Source of the DNA: Trypanosoma brucei gambiense DAL972
Lineage: Eukaryota; Euglenozoa; Kinetoplastea; Trypanosomatida; Trypanosomatidae
Reading direction: 5' to 3'
NCBI RefSeq assembly: GCF_000210295.1
Contig: NC_026740.1
Span: forward strand, 565,691 to 629,690
Length of the DNA: 64,000 bases
The translations under genes were made by a program, and so were the position numbers. The notes beneath the pieces were generated by a model. It did not search any database and was not told where the DNA came from. It worked only from the letters and a program-made list of their open reading frames with translations. The stretch's first letter is position 1; every line of letters begins with the position of its first letter. Positions 1 through 11,816 of this stretch are shown here, piece after piece.

Positions 1-1364
1 TTCCCTATATTGTACTCACTCACTCGTAAAATTTAATCATGGAAATAAAGTTTAGGGAATAGTAAAGTTGTTCTTCCACTCGCATCAAGACACAAATACA
101 TGCTTTCTGTCATTGGAAATCATGTGTCTTTATTAAATTGTAGTATCCAATAATGAAAAAGAAGTACTCTATTACTATATCACTCATCATTTCCTACATC
201 CCTAAATATATCGCATATTGTCACTATACATATTCTTTTTATTTTTCATATACCATACAACAATCATATATTATTTACTTCCTTTCTTTAAACTGATGTT
301 GTAATGTTCCTTTTGGAAGATACAAATAAATAATTGAACAAATATTAACACAAGAGTAATAATAGAAGAAAAGAATTACCTTAAGGAAACTACATGGAAC
401 TTCCATTATATAAGATACTACACTTCATATAAGTGGTAAAAACGTAACAGTGGTTGTATCTTTTATTTGTCCTCAGTGTATCGGCAATCCTTCAGTAGAC
501 ACTGCTTTGCAACTGATTTCTTTTATGGATTAAGTTAGTCAGCAGTGTTGAGACAGGTTCCCCCGCATGAGGAGTGAAGGGACAAAACAATATTCCTACC
601 TTCTAACCTATTGAACAAGAATGTCTCAAACAATATCATTTGTCCCTATTTATTTCTGCAGATGCAAATGCTATTGATGGGTGAGATACATCTAAACAGC
701 AACGGATATAACTATACTCATACAGTGTTTCTTTGATTTCTTCTCGTCACCACAGTTCTGTTGGGTTACAAATATATACACAGCACTCCACTTTGTGGCT
801 ATAAGTCTCTTTAATATTTGAATGAAATCCTGCCTATCGCTACTGCAATATTTCACACTCTGTGAGGGACACTGATATTTGCTTCTTTCGTCCATTTCAT
901 ATTTTGATAGTTATGTAAATATCTTATGTGCAATCCATCTCCTTTCCAAAATAAATAAAAAGAAAGATAAAAGCATAAGCAATTATCGACATAAAAACTG
1001 GAATGAGTCTCTCGGTTACACGTCGCACGCTTCTAACATATAGACATGCTGCATGTAACCTATTTTTGTTGTTTCATTCATGTGTCAGTATGATAAAATG
1101 AAAATAGTCTCATGTTTCTCCTTGTGCTTTTGTATTGCATAAACTACTGGACTCGTCATCTCTTCCACCTATTCATCACACAGGAGTTATTCACTTGCTT
1201 TACATGTAGCATATAGTAAAAATACAAAATATCAAATTATTAGATTAATACTTCACTATAAGCAATAAAGCTTACTTGATTTTGTTTATTTCATTTATAT
1301 CTGAGTTGAATTACATATGTTAATTGAAATTATTCCACTACTCAAAGATACAAGCACTTTATTG

Positions 1365-1397
<33 letters not shown>

Positions 1398-2346
1398 ATG
1401 GTTTTGAGACACACCACATATCAGTTCTTCAACATTACATATGTGTAAATCCATATTTACAAAAGGTACAGCTTTTGAATATCTGCATAATTATTTGAAG
1501 TATTATTATCTAATGAAATGAACAGTAGATGTCACTGAAATGCAAATAGTAATAATCCTCTGAAAGGCATAAATACTGTTTCATACAATACTCTAAAGTA
1601 CTGCAGCGCTGTGCCATGAATACTTCCACAGAATATACAACAACTAATGTGCGATAGTTAGTCATAATGATGCCTTCCATGTGATGAACTCTGCAATACA
1701 AATCATACGTTGAACAGAAACTAAAACATTAAATACTAAATATAAATACATGGGGAAGTGATGTAAAATATAAGAGGGTTTATGTACGTCAAGAAAGTTT
1801 CATTAGAATACAATAATAGTTTTGAATTTTATTAAACAACTTAAAGCTTAACCACATGTGTGGAAACAACAATCACTTCACTATAGCATTTGTAGATTAG
1901 TGATTGTTACTGAAATAAATGAAAAAAACAAATGAAGTAAATATGGCAAGCACTGCATCCCATATTCTGTATTCATCACTGTGTGCTGACGCGTTTGAGT
2001 AGCTTTGCCCATTGACAGAAAAAAAATAATAAATAAATGAAATCTCTTCTTGCATCTTGTACAAGTGTATTTCAACAGAACAAAGACGTAAAAGAAATTT
2101 TATGCTTAATATATTTACTCATTTATTTGAAGGAAAGGTACAATAGCCAAAAAACTATAAAGGTGCATGTGAGTTATACTTCATTGTCAGATAAAGTTAA
2201 CTTCACAACCCTCCTGAAACACAAAAGGAAAATTAAAAGAATTGCAATGAAGAAACAGAAGAAATACAATATGTTTTTTCCAACCTCTAACATGTTATAT
2301 GTAAAAGTGACGAAATGGTCTTCACAATAGGATGCTACTCATGACC
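1..2346. other. RHS 3' flank, no convincing gene
   Basis: AT-rich DNA downstream (in mRNA sense) of the first RHS gene. Open frames of 60-100 codons occur on both strands and recur in unit 2. The two units are nearly identical DNA, so that recurrence says nothing about coding. A TA/GA microsatellite lies near 1368-1396. I see no ingi or RIME retroposon, tRNA or other RNA gene. Confidence 0.6.
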
Positions 2347-4410
2347 TCATTTCCGTGTGAATGCTGGTGCATCTCGATATTTTCTCTCTTCATGATACGC
2401 TATTATAAGCTCTTTCTGTATCTTGTTATCAAATGTTATTTGATACTGGTCAATACCATCCCAAAATACTTGTGTTTCCTCAGTTTGTTGCTCAGCATCA
2501 GCGGTGTTGTTGTTCACACATCGTTGCCGCGTCTTAATCACACCACCATAAATAGCATTAACATATATCATCTCCCATGCCATGTTACGAGAAAAGGTAT
2601 CCCAATCGGAAAAATACCTTGCAATGTTTGTCATAAATTCCTGTAACTCTGAAACACTTGCTTCTTTCCTGTAATTATCTGTTATTTGAATAAGCACAAT
2701 AGTCTTTGAGGCAACTCCCAGTTGTGGAAAACCATCCCGCATATCCGCAACCCTTCTAGAGCAATCTTCCACAAAGAAAAAGCCATCCACAAAAAGCTTA
2801 CTCTCTTCCAATGACCTGTAGAGCACTTTGTATTTACAGTTTCCAATTGCATTCTGTCCAGCTTCTGGCAAGAACTTTTGTTCAAAAATTTGAAACTGTT
2901 GTGGGGTCATATCTTTCAGGATGCTACGCTTGTCTTCCGTCTCTCCGAGTCTTCGGAGGTAGTTCAAATGTTTTGTGACCACACAAAAGACTCTAGGAAA
3001 GAGAAGTGAAACCAAAGCCCTTGTTTTAAGCGAGTAGGCTCCGACCTTACCGTATACGCTTTCACTATGTTTCTCAACCATCAGTGTTGCAACAGTTGAA
3101 AACAGCGTACAGAGTATCATATTCCCAATGGCAACTGATAGAGGTCTACAGTGGTATGATTCGAGGTCGTCATATCTGCCCCCCTCCCGTACAATCTTCA
3201 CTAAACTGTGAACCACTTTTTCACTTTTCCACGTAAAATATTTTTCCAGAATCGTTTCATACTCTTCTTTCTTCTCATTTTCTAGGCTTCTTAGGTAATC
3301 ACTGATATCCTGCAGCCGGTTGGTGTAACTTTGCTTGCTGAAAACATAACGAGGCAGCGGCCCCACAACGTCAACACGTCTCTCCACTAACCTCCACTCA
3401 TCCTCTAGTTCTTCCTTAACCTTCGCACGAGCATTTTCATCGAGAGTCGTATAGTTGGGAAATAGGGACAATTTCTTCCAGGCCACAAACGCCTTAATGT
3501 CACGTACGTAATCGCAGTTTAAAATCACATTCCAACTTAAATAGTCCTTCTCCCAATCTTCATAATAGTATGTATCCGGAGTGTTGAGTGTAGTTATTCC
3601 CCACCCAAGATATTGGGTCTCATAAGGCGGAGTCTCATCAGGTCCATCAGTATCAAAAATAATATGCCCTCTTTTTTTCAAACGCATTTCTTTAATAACA
3701 TTAGTGACGTCTTTTCTCTTGTACAATACAACCCTCCCTTCCTCATTCCCCTTCTTGTTGTATATAAGGTAAGCTTTGGCATCCGTGAAATACACAACGA
3801 CATCAAGCATTCCTTCATGGAAGTGAAGTAGGGAATGAAGTAAAAATGATCCAACTCCACATGATTTTCCAATACCAGATATACCAATGACAATGTGTGT
3901 TGGTGGTGTGCTCTCTGTCTTTTGCACCCACCATGCATTTAATTTTCGTTGTATTATATACCACACACGCATCATTTCACGACGGATGTAGACATTATTG
4001 TCCATTATACCACTTTCATCATTGATACCTAATTGAAACGTAGCTGATGGCCAACCCATCTTTGATGTAAGGACAAAGATCTCCAGGCCAGTGGGTCTCT
4101 CCTCAAGTTCCTCATCAACTTCACAATGTTCAGGAGTTATATCCACTTCTTCTTCCGTCCATATGTGTTGTGGTCTTCCAAAGAATACCTTCATACCGAG
4201 TGGCTCTTGATTATAACCTGACATCACATAACTCCACTTCGCATAATACAGAGACTCATATAACTCCTCTTCACGAGATTTCCTTTTTCCAGTTACCGAT
4301 GGATTCTGCATCTGTCGTCCACCTCGTTCCTGCACTTCACCTTGTGCACGATTAAACCGTTCGTTAAACACATTCTGAGTATTTCTCATATTGCCGTTGT
4401 TTTGAATCAT
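2347..4410 (-). CDS. RHS: Retrotransposon hot spot (RHS) family protein, copy 1
   Basis: A 687-residue member of the trypanosome RHS family, proteins named after genes that are frequent targets of ingi/RIME retroposons. A Walker A loop, GISGIGKS, is visible at residues 176-183. A hydrophobic strand ending in Asp (HIIFD, about 249-253) could serve as Walker B. The block that follows (ILNCD, KAFVAWKKLS, PNYTTLDE, GPLPRYVF) is typical of RHS proteins. Family members have been linked to nuclear and transcription-related roles, but the function of this copy cannot be read from the sequence. The frame is intact, starts at a normal ATG and shows no retroposon insertion. It differs from copy 2 mainly in discrete internal blocks. 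Family call is firm; subgroup not assigned. Confidence 0.88.
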   Translation of the reverse strand: MIQNNGNMRNTQNVFNERFNRAQGEVQERGGRQMQNPSVTGKRKSREEELYESLYYAKWSYVMSGYNQEPLGMKVFFGRPQHIWTEEEVDITPEHCEVDEELEERPTGLEIFVLTSKMGWPSATFQLGINDESGIMDNNVYIRREMMRVWYIIQRKLNAWWVQKTESTPPTHIVIGISGIGKSCGVGSFLLHSLLHFHEGMLDVVVYFTDAKAYLIYNKKGNEEGRVVLYKRKDVTNVIKEMRLKKRGHIIFDTDGPDETPPYETQYLGWGITTLNTPDTYYYEDWEKDYLSWNVILNCDYVRDIKAFVAWKKLSLFPNYTTLDENARAKVKEELEDEWRLVERRVDVVGPLPRYVFSKQSYTNRLQDISDYLRSLENEKKEEYETILEKYFTWKSEKVVHSLVKIVREGGRYDDLESYHCRPLSVAIGNMILCTLFSTVATLMVEKHSESVYGKVGAYSLKTRALVSLLFPRVFCVVTKHLNYLRRLGETEDKRSILKDMTPQQFQIFEQKFLPEAGQNAIGNCKYKVLYRSLEESKLFVDGFFFVEDCSRRVADMRDGFPQLGVASKTIVLIQITDNYRKEASVSELQEFMTNIARYFSDWDTFSRNMAWEMIYVNAIYGGVIKTRQRCVNNNTADAEQQTEETQVFWDGIDQYQITFDNKIQKELIIAYHEERKYRDAPAFTRK

Positions 4411-6939
4411 TCCTATCTCAAAATAATAACTTTAAATAGGTAATATTGTGTTACTTTCTGCACATATGTGTGTGTGTGTTAAATCAAATAGTAAAATGAA
4501 GGGAATGATGTGTACACACTATCAAGCAACACATATATACAGTTCATGAATATCATAAACTAACAGAACAAATTATAACCCCTCCTTACAGTTAAACCCC
4601 TTAACAACCCCTTGCATATATTGAATAGTGATGTTCAATCAATTAAATATTCTGTATGAAAGCATGAGTAATAAGATTTTTAGATATGAGAGATAACAAA
4701 CACGAAATCCTAAGTGAAGAATACTACTATTTCATATAATATAATATGTATGCATATAGTATAATATGTCATACTTTTTGAAATAATAAACAATAGTATT
4801 AATAATGAGATAAACAGAATTTACAATAATAGATTATACATTGCACACGTAATAATGAGGACAACGTATGTCACAAAGGTTCTTAATTATAACATCGAAA
4901 GAACATTAACTCAAAGCATCAGCATATATGCACATACAAACTGTTATTCATTATAACATCTTGGCTCCATTTCACAGCATAGACGACAATGTTTGAGTGT
5001 AAACCGTAACATACAAAACCCAACACAAATATCTTCTGTACTGTTAAATATTGGGATGGTATCTCATCTCATTATTAAACACTTTCAACATTATCTTGTT
5101 GTCTCCTTGTTTGGGAACTCTCATCTTTGACACTAAGGAATATGTGAAGATACTAAGATCATTTATTTTTTTATTTCCTAGTTGCATTTGCAATTGTTCA
5201 CATATTCTTTCAGTACACGCAAAAAAATTGAAAGTTTAAGGAAAATTGAATTATGAGAATAAGGAAACAAAGGATAAATTTTCTGTGAACAATAAAATAT
5301 TATATAATATCTTAAATCTTCTGCAGTGATTCACCACATGTGGAAAATATATGCAATAGTTACATAACACTGACAACACTGAATAAAGGAATATATTCAA
5401 TATACTCAATATAGTCAATATATTTAATGCAAATATTACATGGAATATAAGAAGTGTAAGGAATCAAAGGAATATAAAAAATAAAATGTAATGGAGAATG
5501 ATGGAAACTTAAGATACATCTATGTGAGCATAGCGTTGTGTGAGTAGAAATCATGTGCATATTTTATCTTAATTTTTCCCTATATTGTACTCACTCACTC
5601 GTAAAACTTAATCATGGAAATAAAGTTTAGGGAATAGTAAAGTTGTTCTTCCACTCGCATCAAGACACAAATACCTGCTTTCTGTCATTGGAAATCATGT
5701 GTCTTTATTAAATTGTAGTATCCAATAATGAAAAAGAAGTACTCTATTACTATATCACTCATCATTTCCTACATCCCTAAATATATCGCATATTGTAACT
5801 ATACATATTCTTTTTCTTTTTCATATACCAAACAACAATCATATATTATTTACTTCCTTTCTTTAACCTGATGTCGTAATGTTCCTTTTGGAAGATACAA
5901 ATAAATAATTGAACAAATATTAACACAAGAGTAATGATAGAAGAAAAGAATTACCTTAAGGAAACTACATGGAACTTCCATTATATAAGATACTACACTT
6001 CATATAAGGGGTAAAAACGTAACAGTGGTTGTATCTCTTATTTTGTCCTCAGTGTATCGGCAATCCTTCAGTAGACGCTGCTTTGCAACTGATTTCTTTT
6101 ATGGATTAAGTTAGTCAGCAGTGTTGAGACAGGTTCCCCCGCATGAGGAGTGAAGGGACAAAACAATATTCCTACCTTCTAACCTATTGAACAAGAATGT
6201 CTCAAACAATATCATTTGTCCCTATTTATTTCTGCAGATGCAAATGCTATTGATGGGTGAGATACATCTAAACAGCAACGGATATAACTATACTCATACA
6301 GTGTTTCTTTGATTTCTTCTCGTCACCACAGTTGTGTTGGGTTACAAATATATACACAGCACTCCACTTTGTGGCTATAAGTCTCTTTAATATTTGAATG
6401 AAATCCTGCCTATCGCTACTGCAATATTTCACACTCTGTGAGGGACACTGATATTTGCTTCTTTCGTCCATTTCATATTTTGATAGTTATGTAAATATCT
6501 TATGTGCAATCCATCTCCTTTCCAAAATAAATAAAAAGAAAGATAAAAGCATAAGCAATTATCGACATAAAAACTGGAATGAGTCTCTCGGTTACACGTC
6601 GCACGCTTCTAACATATAGACATGCTGCATGTAACCTATTTTTGTTGTTTCATGCATGTGTCAGTATGATAAAATGAAAATAGTCTCATGTTTCTCCTTG
6701 TGCTTTTGTATTGCATAAACTACTGGACTCGTCATCTCTTCCACCTATTCATCACACAGGAGTTATTCACTTGCTTTACATGTAGCATACAGTAAAAATA
6801 CAAAATATCAAATTATTAAATTAATACTTCACTATAAGCAATAAAGCTTACTTGATTTTGTTTATTTCATTTATATCTGAGTTGAATTACATATGTTAAT
6901 GAAATTATTCCACTACTCAAAAATACAAACACTTTATTG

Positions 6940-6976
<37 letters not shown>

Positions 6977-7927
6977 ATGGTTTTGAGACACACCACATAT
7001 CAGTTCTTCAACATTACATATGTGTAAATCCATATTTACAAAAGGTACAGCTTTTGAATATCTGCATAATTATTTGAAGTATTATTATCTAATGAAATGA
7101 ACAGTAGATGTCACTGAAATGCAAATAGTAATAATCCTCTGAAAGGCATAAATACTGTTTCATACAATACTCTAAAGTACTGCAGCGCTGTGCCATGAAT
7201 ACTTCCACAGAAGATACAACAACTAATGTGCGATAGTTAGTCATAATGATGCCTTCCATGTGATGAACTCTGCAATACAAATCATACGTTGAACAGAAAC
7301 TAAAACATTAAATACTAAATATAAATGCATGGGGGAGTGATGTAAACTATAAGAGGGGTTATGTACGTCAAGAAAGTTTCATTAGAATACAATAATAGTT
7401 TTGAATTTTATTAGACAACTTAAAGCTTAACCACATGTGTGGAAACAACAATCACTTCACTATAGCATTTGTAGATTAGTGATTGTTACTGAAATAAATG
7501 AAAAAAAACAAATGAAGTAAATACGGCAAGCACTGCATCCCATATTCTGTATTCATCACTGTGTGCTGACGCGTTTGAGTAGCTTTGCCCATTGACAGAA
7601 AAAAAAATAATAAATAAATGAAATCTCTTCTTGCATCTTGTACAAGTGTATTTCAACAAAACAAAGACGTAAAAGAAATTTTATGCTTAATATATTTACT
7701 CATTTATTTGAAGGAAAGGTACAATAACAAAAAAACTATAAAGGTGCATGTGAGTTATACTTCATTGTCAGATAAAGTTAACTTCACAACCCTCCTGCAA
7801 CACAAAAGGAAAATTAAAAGAATTACAATGAAGAAACAGAAGAAATACAATATGTTTTTTCCAACCTCTAACATGTTATATGTAAAAGTGACGAAATGGT
7901 CTTCACAATAGGATGCTACTCATGACC
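4411..7927. other. RHS intergenic spacer, no convincing gene
   Basis: Contains the 5' flank of copy 1 (4411-5575) and the 3' flank of copy 2 (5576-7927). It is AT-rich with short TG and TA/GA tracts. Small open frames are present on both strands but none has recognisable features. The flank upstream of the ATG has no outstanding purine run on the plus strand, so I cannot place the splice acceptor with confidence. Confidence 0.6.
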
Positions 7928-9994
7928 TCATTTCCGTGTGAATGCTGGTGCATCTCGATATTTTCTCTCTTCATGATACGCTATTATAAGCTCTTTCTGT
8001 ATCTTTTTATCAAATGTTATTTGATACTGGTCAATACCATCCCAAAATACTTGTGTTTCCTCAGTTTGTTGCTCAGCATCAGCGGTGTTGTTGTTCACAC
8101 ATCGTTGCCGCGTCTTAATCACACCACCATAAATAGCATTAACATATATCATCTCCCATGCCATGTTACGAGAAAAGGTATCCCAATCGGAAAAATACCT
8201 TGCAATGTTTGTCATAAATTCCTGTAACTCTGAAACACTTGCTTCTTTCCTGTAATTATCTGTTATTTGAATAAGCACAATAGTCTTTGAGGCAACTCCC
8301 AGTTGTGGAAAACCATCCCGCATATCCGCAACCCTTCTAGAGCAATCTTCCACAAAGAAAAAGCCACCAACAAGGGGCTTACTCTCTTCAAATGACCTGT
8401 AGAGCACCTTGTATTCACAGTTTCCAATTGCATTCTGTCCAGCTTCTGGTAAGAACTTTTGTTCAACAAGTTGAAACTGTTGTGGGGTCATATCTTTCAG
8501 GATGCTACGCTTGTCTTCCGTCTCTCCGAGTCTTCGGAGGTAGTTCAAATGTTTTGTGACCACACAAAAGACTCTAGGAAAGAGAAGTGAAACCAAAGCC
8601 CTTGTTTTAAGCGAGTAGGCTCCGACCTTACCGTATCCCATCATGAATTCAAGGGATGACATACTTTTCGCAACAGTTGCAAACAGCGTACAGAGTATCA
8701 TATTCCCAATGGCAACTGATAGAGGTCTACAGTGGTATGATTCGAGGTTGCCATATCTGCTCCTCTCCCGTACAATCTTTATTAACGGTTGTGTGAAATC
8801 ATTACCTTTCCATTCAAAATATTTTCCCATCATCATATCATAGCCATCTCGTCTATTACAACTGAGACGGCTTAGATACCTTATTACCTCCAACTCACGA
8901 CAGTTACCTCGATTACCGAAAACATAACGAGGCAGCGGCCCCACTACGTCAACACGTCTCTCCACCAACCTCCACTCATCCTCTAGCTCTTCCTTAACCT
9001 TCGCACGAGCATTTTCATCGAGAGTCGTATAGTTGGGAAATAGGGACAGTTTCTTCCAAGCTACAAACGCCTTAATGTCACGTACGTCATCGCAGTTTAA
9101 AATTATCCTTGTTTGTTCCAGGTTCTTCATCCAGTACTTGTAGCGAACTCCATCTGGGGGTGCGAGGACAGTCACACCCCAAACATTTCTTGGGATCTCA
9201 TAAGGCAGAGTCTCCTTAGGACTATTAATATCAAAAATAATATGCCCTCTTTTTTTTAAACGCATTTCTTCAATAACATTAGTGACGTCTTTTCTCTTGT
9301 ACAATACAACCCTCCCTTCCTCATTCCCCTTCTTGTTGTATATAAGGTAAGCTTTGGCATCCGTGAAATACACAACGACATCAAGCATTCCTTCATGGAA
9401 GTGAAGTAGGGAATGAAGTAAAAATGATCCAACTCCACATGATTTTCCAATACCAGATATACCAATGACAATGTGTGTTGGTGGTCTCTCTGTCTTTTGC
9501 ACCCACCATGCATTTAATTTTTGTTGTATTATATACCACACACGCATCATTTCACGACGGATGTAGACATTATTGTCCAATATCCCAATTCTCTGATATA
9601 AACTAATTAGACCACCTTGAAATCTATCTGAGGGCCAACCCATCATTGATGTAAGGACAAAGATCTCCAGGCCAGTGGGTCTCTCCTCAAGTTCCGCATC
9701 AACTTCACAATGTTCAGGAGTTATATCAACTTCTTCTTCCGTCCATATGTGTTGTGGTCTTCCAAAGAATACCTTCATACCGAGTGGCTCTTGATTATAA
9801 CCTGACATCACATAACTCCACTTCGCATAATACAGAGACTCATATAACTCCTCTTCACGAGATTTCCTTTTTCCAGTTACCGATGGATTCTGCATCTGTC
9901 GTCCACCTTGTTCCTGCACTTCACCTTGTGCACGATTAAACCGTTCGTTAAACACATTCTGAGTATTTCCCATATTGCCGTTGTTTTGAATCAT
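7928..9994 (-). CDS. RHS: Retrotransposon hot spot (RHS) family protein, copy 2
   Basis: A 688-residue paralogue of the upstream-array RHS gene, intact from ATG to stop. The N-terminal 115 residues, the Walker A region (GISGIGKS) and the C-terminal third are almost identical to copy 1. Four internal blocks are strongly different: around residues 121-138, 254-297, 359-413 and 439-455. Net length differs by one residue through compensating small indels, and the frame is kept throughout. As it is identical in type to copy 1, it is expected to have the same nucleotide-binding core. The divergent blocks may alter partner or substrate contacts, but that is inference. Confidence 0.88.
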   Translation of the reverse strand: MIQNNGNMGNTQNVFNERFNRAQGEVQEQGGRQMQNPSVTGKRKSREEELYESLYYAKWSYVMSGYNQEPLGMKVFFGRPQHIWTEEEVDITPEHCEVDAELEERPTGLEIFVLTSMMGWPSDRFQGGLISLYQRIGILDNNVYIRREMMRVWYIIQQKLNAWWVQKTERPPTHIVIGISGIGKSCGVGSFLLHSLLHFHEGMLDVVVYFTDAKAYLIYNKKGNEEGRVVLYKRKDVTNVIEEMRLKKRGHIIFDINSPKETLPYEIPRNVWGVTVLAPPDGVRYKYWMKNLEQTRIILNCDDVRDIKAFVAWKKLSLFPNYTTLDENARAKVKEELEDEWRLVERRVDVVGPLPRYVFGNRGNCRELEVIRYLSRLSCNRRDGYDMMMGKYFEWKGNDFTQPLIKIVRERSRYGNLESYHCRPLSVAIGNMILCTLFATVAKSMSSLEFMMGYGKVGAYSLKTRALVSLLFPRVFCVVTKHLNYLRRLGETEDKRSILKDMTPQQFQLVEQKFLPEAGQNAIGNCEYKVLYRSFEESKPLVGGFFFVEDCSRRVADMRDGFPQLGVASKTIVLIQITDNYRKEASVSELQEFMTNIARYFSDWDTFSRNMAWEMIYVNAIYGGVIKTRQRCVNNNTADAEQQTEETQVFWDGIDQYQITFDKKIQKELIIAYHEERKYRDAPAFTRK

Positions 9995-10050
9995 TCCTAT
10001 CTCAAAATAATAACTTTAAATAGGTAATATTGTGTTACTTTCTGCACATA

Positions 10051-10053
10051 TGT

Positions 10054-10087
<34 letters not shown>

Positions 10088-10090
10088 TTG
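10051..10090. repeat. TG microsatellite, expanded in array unit 2
   Basis: A run of TG/TTTG dinucleotides lying just upstream (mRNA sense) of RHS copy 2. Unit 1 has only about six TG units at the equivalent place. It accounts for most of the 39-bp size difference between units. Confidence 0.85.
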
Positions 10091-11189
10091 TGTTAAATCA
10101 AATAGTAAAATGAAGGGAATGATGTGTACACACTATCAAGCAACACATATATGCAGTTCATGAATATCATAAACTAACAGAACAAATTATAACCTCTCCT
10201 TACAGTTAAACCCCTTCACAACCCCTTGCTTATATTGAATAGTGATGTTCAATCAATTAAATATTCTGTATGAAAGCATGAGTAATAAGATTTTTAGATA
10301 TGAGAGATAACAAACACGAAATCCTAAGTGAAGAATACTACTATTTCATATAATATAATATGTATGCATATAGTATAATATGTCATACTTTTTGAAATAA
10401 TAAACAATAGTATTAATAATGAGATAAACAGAATTTACAATAATAGATTATACATTGCACACGTAATAATGAGGACAACGTATGTCACAAAGGTTCTTAA
10501 TTATAACATCGAAAGAACATTAACTCAAAGCATCAGCATATATGCACATACAAACTGTTATTCATTATAACATCTTGGCTCCATCTCACAGCATAGACGA
10601 CAATGTTTGAGTGTAAACCGTAACATACAAAACCCAACACAAATATCTTCTGTACTGTTAAATATTGGGATGGTATCTCATCTCATTATTAAACACTTTC
10701 AACATTATCTTGTTGTCTCCTTGTTTGGGAACTCTCATCTTTGACACTAAGGAATATGTGAAGATACTAAGATCATTTATTTTTTTATTTCCTAGTTGCA
10801 TTTGCAATTGTTCACATATTCTTTCAGTACACGCAAAAAAATTGAAAGTTTAAGGAAAATTGAATTATGAGAATAAGGAAACAAAGGATAAATTTTCTGT
10901 GAACAATAAAATATTATATAATATTTTAAATCTTCTGCAGTGATTCACCACATGTGGAAAATATATGCAATAGTTACATAACACTGACAACACTGAATAA
11001 AGGAATATATTCAATATAGTCAATATAGTCAATATATTTAATGCAAATATTACATGGAATATAAGAAGTGTAAGGAATCAAAGGAATATAAAAAATAAAA
11101 TGTAATGGAGAATGATGGAAACTGAAGATACATCTATGTGAGCATAGCGTTGTGTGAGTAGAAATCATGTGCATATTTTATCTTAATCT

Positions 11190-11300
11190 TTCCCTATATT
11201 GTACTCACTCACTCGTAAAATTTAATCATGGAAATAAAGTTTAGGGAATAGTAAAGTTGTTCTTCCACTCGCATCAAGACACAAATACCTGCTTTCTGTC
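11190..11300. repeat. Truncated third array unit (111 bp), array boundary
   Basis: The first 111 bp of the unit are repeated a third time. Similarity stops sharply after the sequence gctttctgtc at 11291-11300; units 1 and 2 continue with attggaaatc while this copy runs into unique DNA. At two diagnostic sites it matches unit 1 at one and unit 2 at the other, so it is not a simple copy of either. This is the right-hand edge of the array and the junction with the core polycistron. Confidence 0.9.
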
Positions 11301-11816
11301 TTTGAATGTGTTGATTTTGGTGTCTGTGTGATAAGGCCTGTTTTCGTAATAGTTTTCGTCGGCGTTTTATCACTCTGAGAATAAATTTTCTCTACGTAGG
11401 TAAAATTTTTTTTTTGTATTTCTAGTTGGTGCTGGAGAAAAATGTTAAAGTGGAGTTCGCAAATTATGGGTATTAGGTGGAAATGGTTATGTGTGTGGGG
11501 TGAGCATCAGTTAGAGTTTCTTAAAATTAAAGGAATTTTGTGTTACCATTCCCAGGAGTGAAAAACATACAACGTTTAAAGTTTTTTTTTCTTGATTGTT
11601 TACTTCTCTGACACCGTTCGCGTTGGTAATTTAGCCCTCAGGTGGTGCGGTTGCGGGGTGATCTTGTCGTTGGGAGGGTTGGTAGGAACAACAGTTTCCA
11701 CAATGTGCTGTGGAGCACGCAGCTGCGCGGGTAAACTAACACTCCGCCTTCGCTAATCCAATATGTACCGTTAGGTTCGTGCTCACCACCAAGGTAATCG
11801 ACGACGGTTTGGCTGT

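Larger units (their letters stand above)
1..5575. repeat. RHS tandem array, unit 1
   Basis: First visible unit of a direct tandem array. Position 1 corresponds to 5576 and again to 11190, so this unit is 5575 bp. It holds about 2.35 kb of 3' flank, one RHS gene, and about 1.17 kb of 5' flank. The flanks differ from unit 2 only by scattered substitutions, small indels and microsatellite length, for example the TA/GA tract near 1368-1396. The window opens exactly at a unit phase point, so the array may continue to the left. The DNA is clearly more AT-rich than the core genes to the right. Confidence 0.93.
5576..11189. repeat. RHS tandem array, unit 2
   Basis: Second full unit, 5614 bp, 39 bp longer than unit 1. 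Most of the extra length is an expanded TG-rich tract near 10051-10090, which is only about 12 bp in unit 1 (around 4469-4480). The TA/GA tract near 6941-6976 also differs. Outside the RHS coding region the two units can be aligned by eye almost without interruption, which implies recent duplication or ongoing homogenisation. Confidence 0.93.
9995..11816. other. RHS 5' flank, array edge and SET gene 3' flank
   Basis: Up to 11300 this is array DNA with an expanded TG tract near 10051-10090. From 11301 it is unique, less AT-rich sequence that should hold the 3' UTR of the SET gene. The part at 11638-11847 carries an open minus-strand frame with coding-like codon use. I interpret it as a frameshifted continuation of the SET gene (see that entry). 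Nothing else is recognised. Confidence 0.6.

Noticed and set aside
2037..2646. Two plus-strand frames of about 100 codons, repeated at 7618-8227
   Set aside because: They recur only because the units are near-identical DNA. One overlaps the RHS gene antisense and neither has protein-like features.
1..11300. ingi or RIME retroposon within the RHS array
   Set aside because: RHS genes are common targets, but both reading frames are uninterrupted and I see no reverse transcriptase, poly(A)-ended element or target-site duplication.
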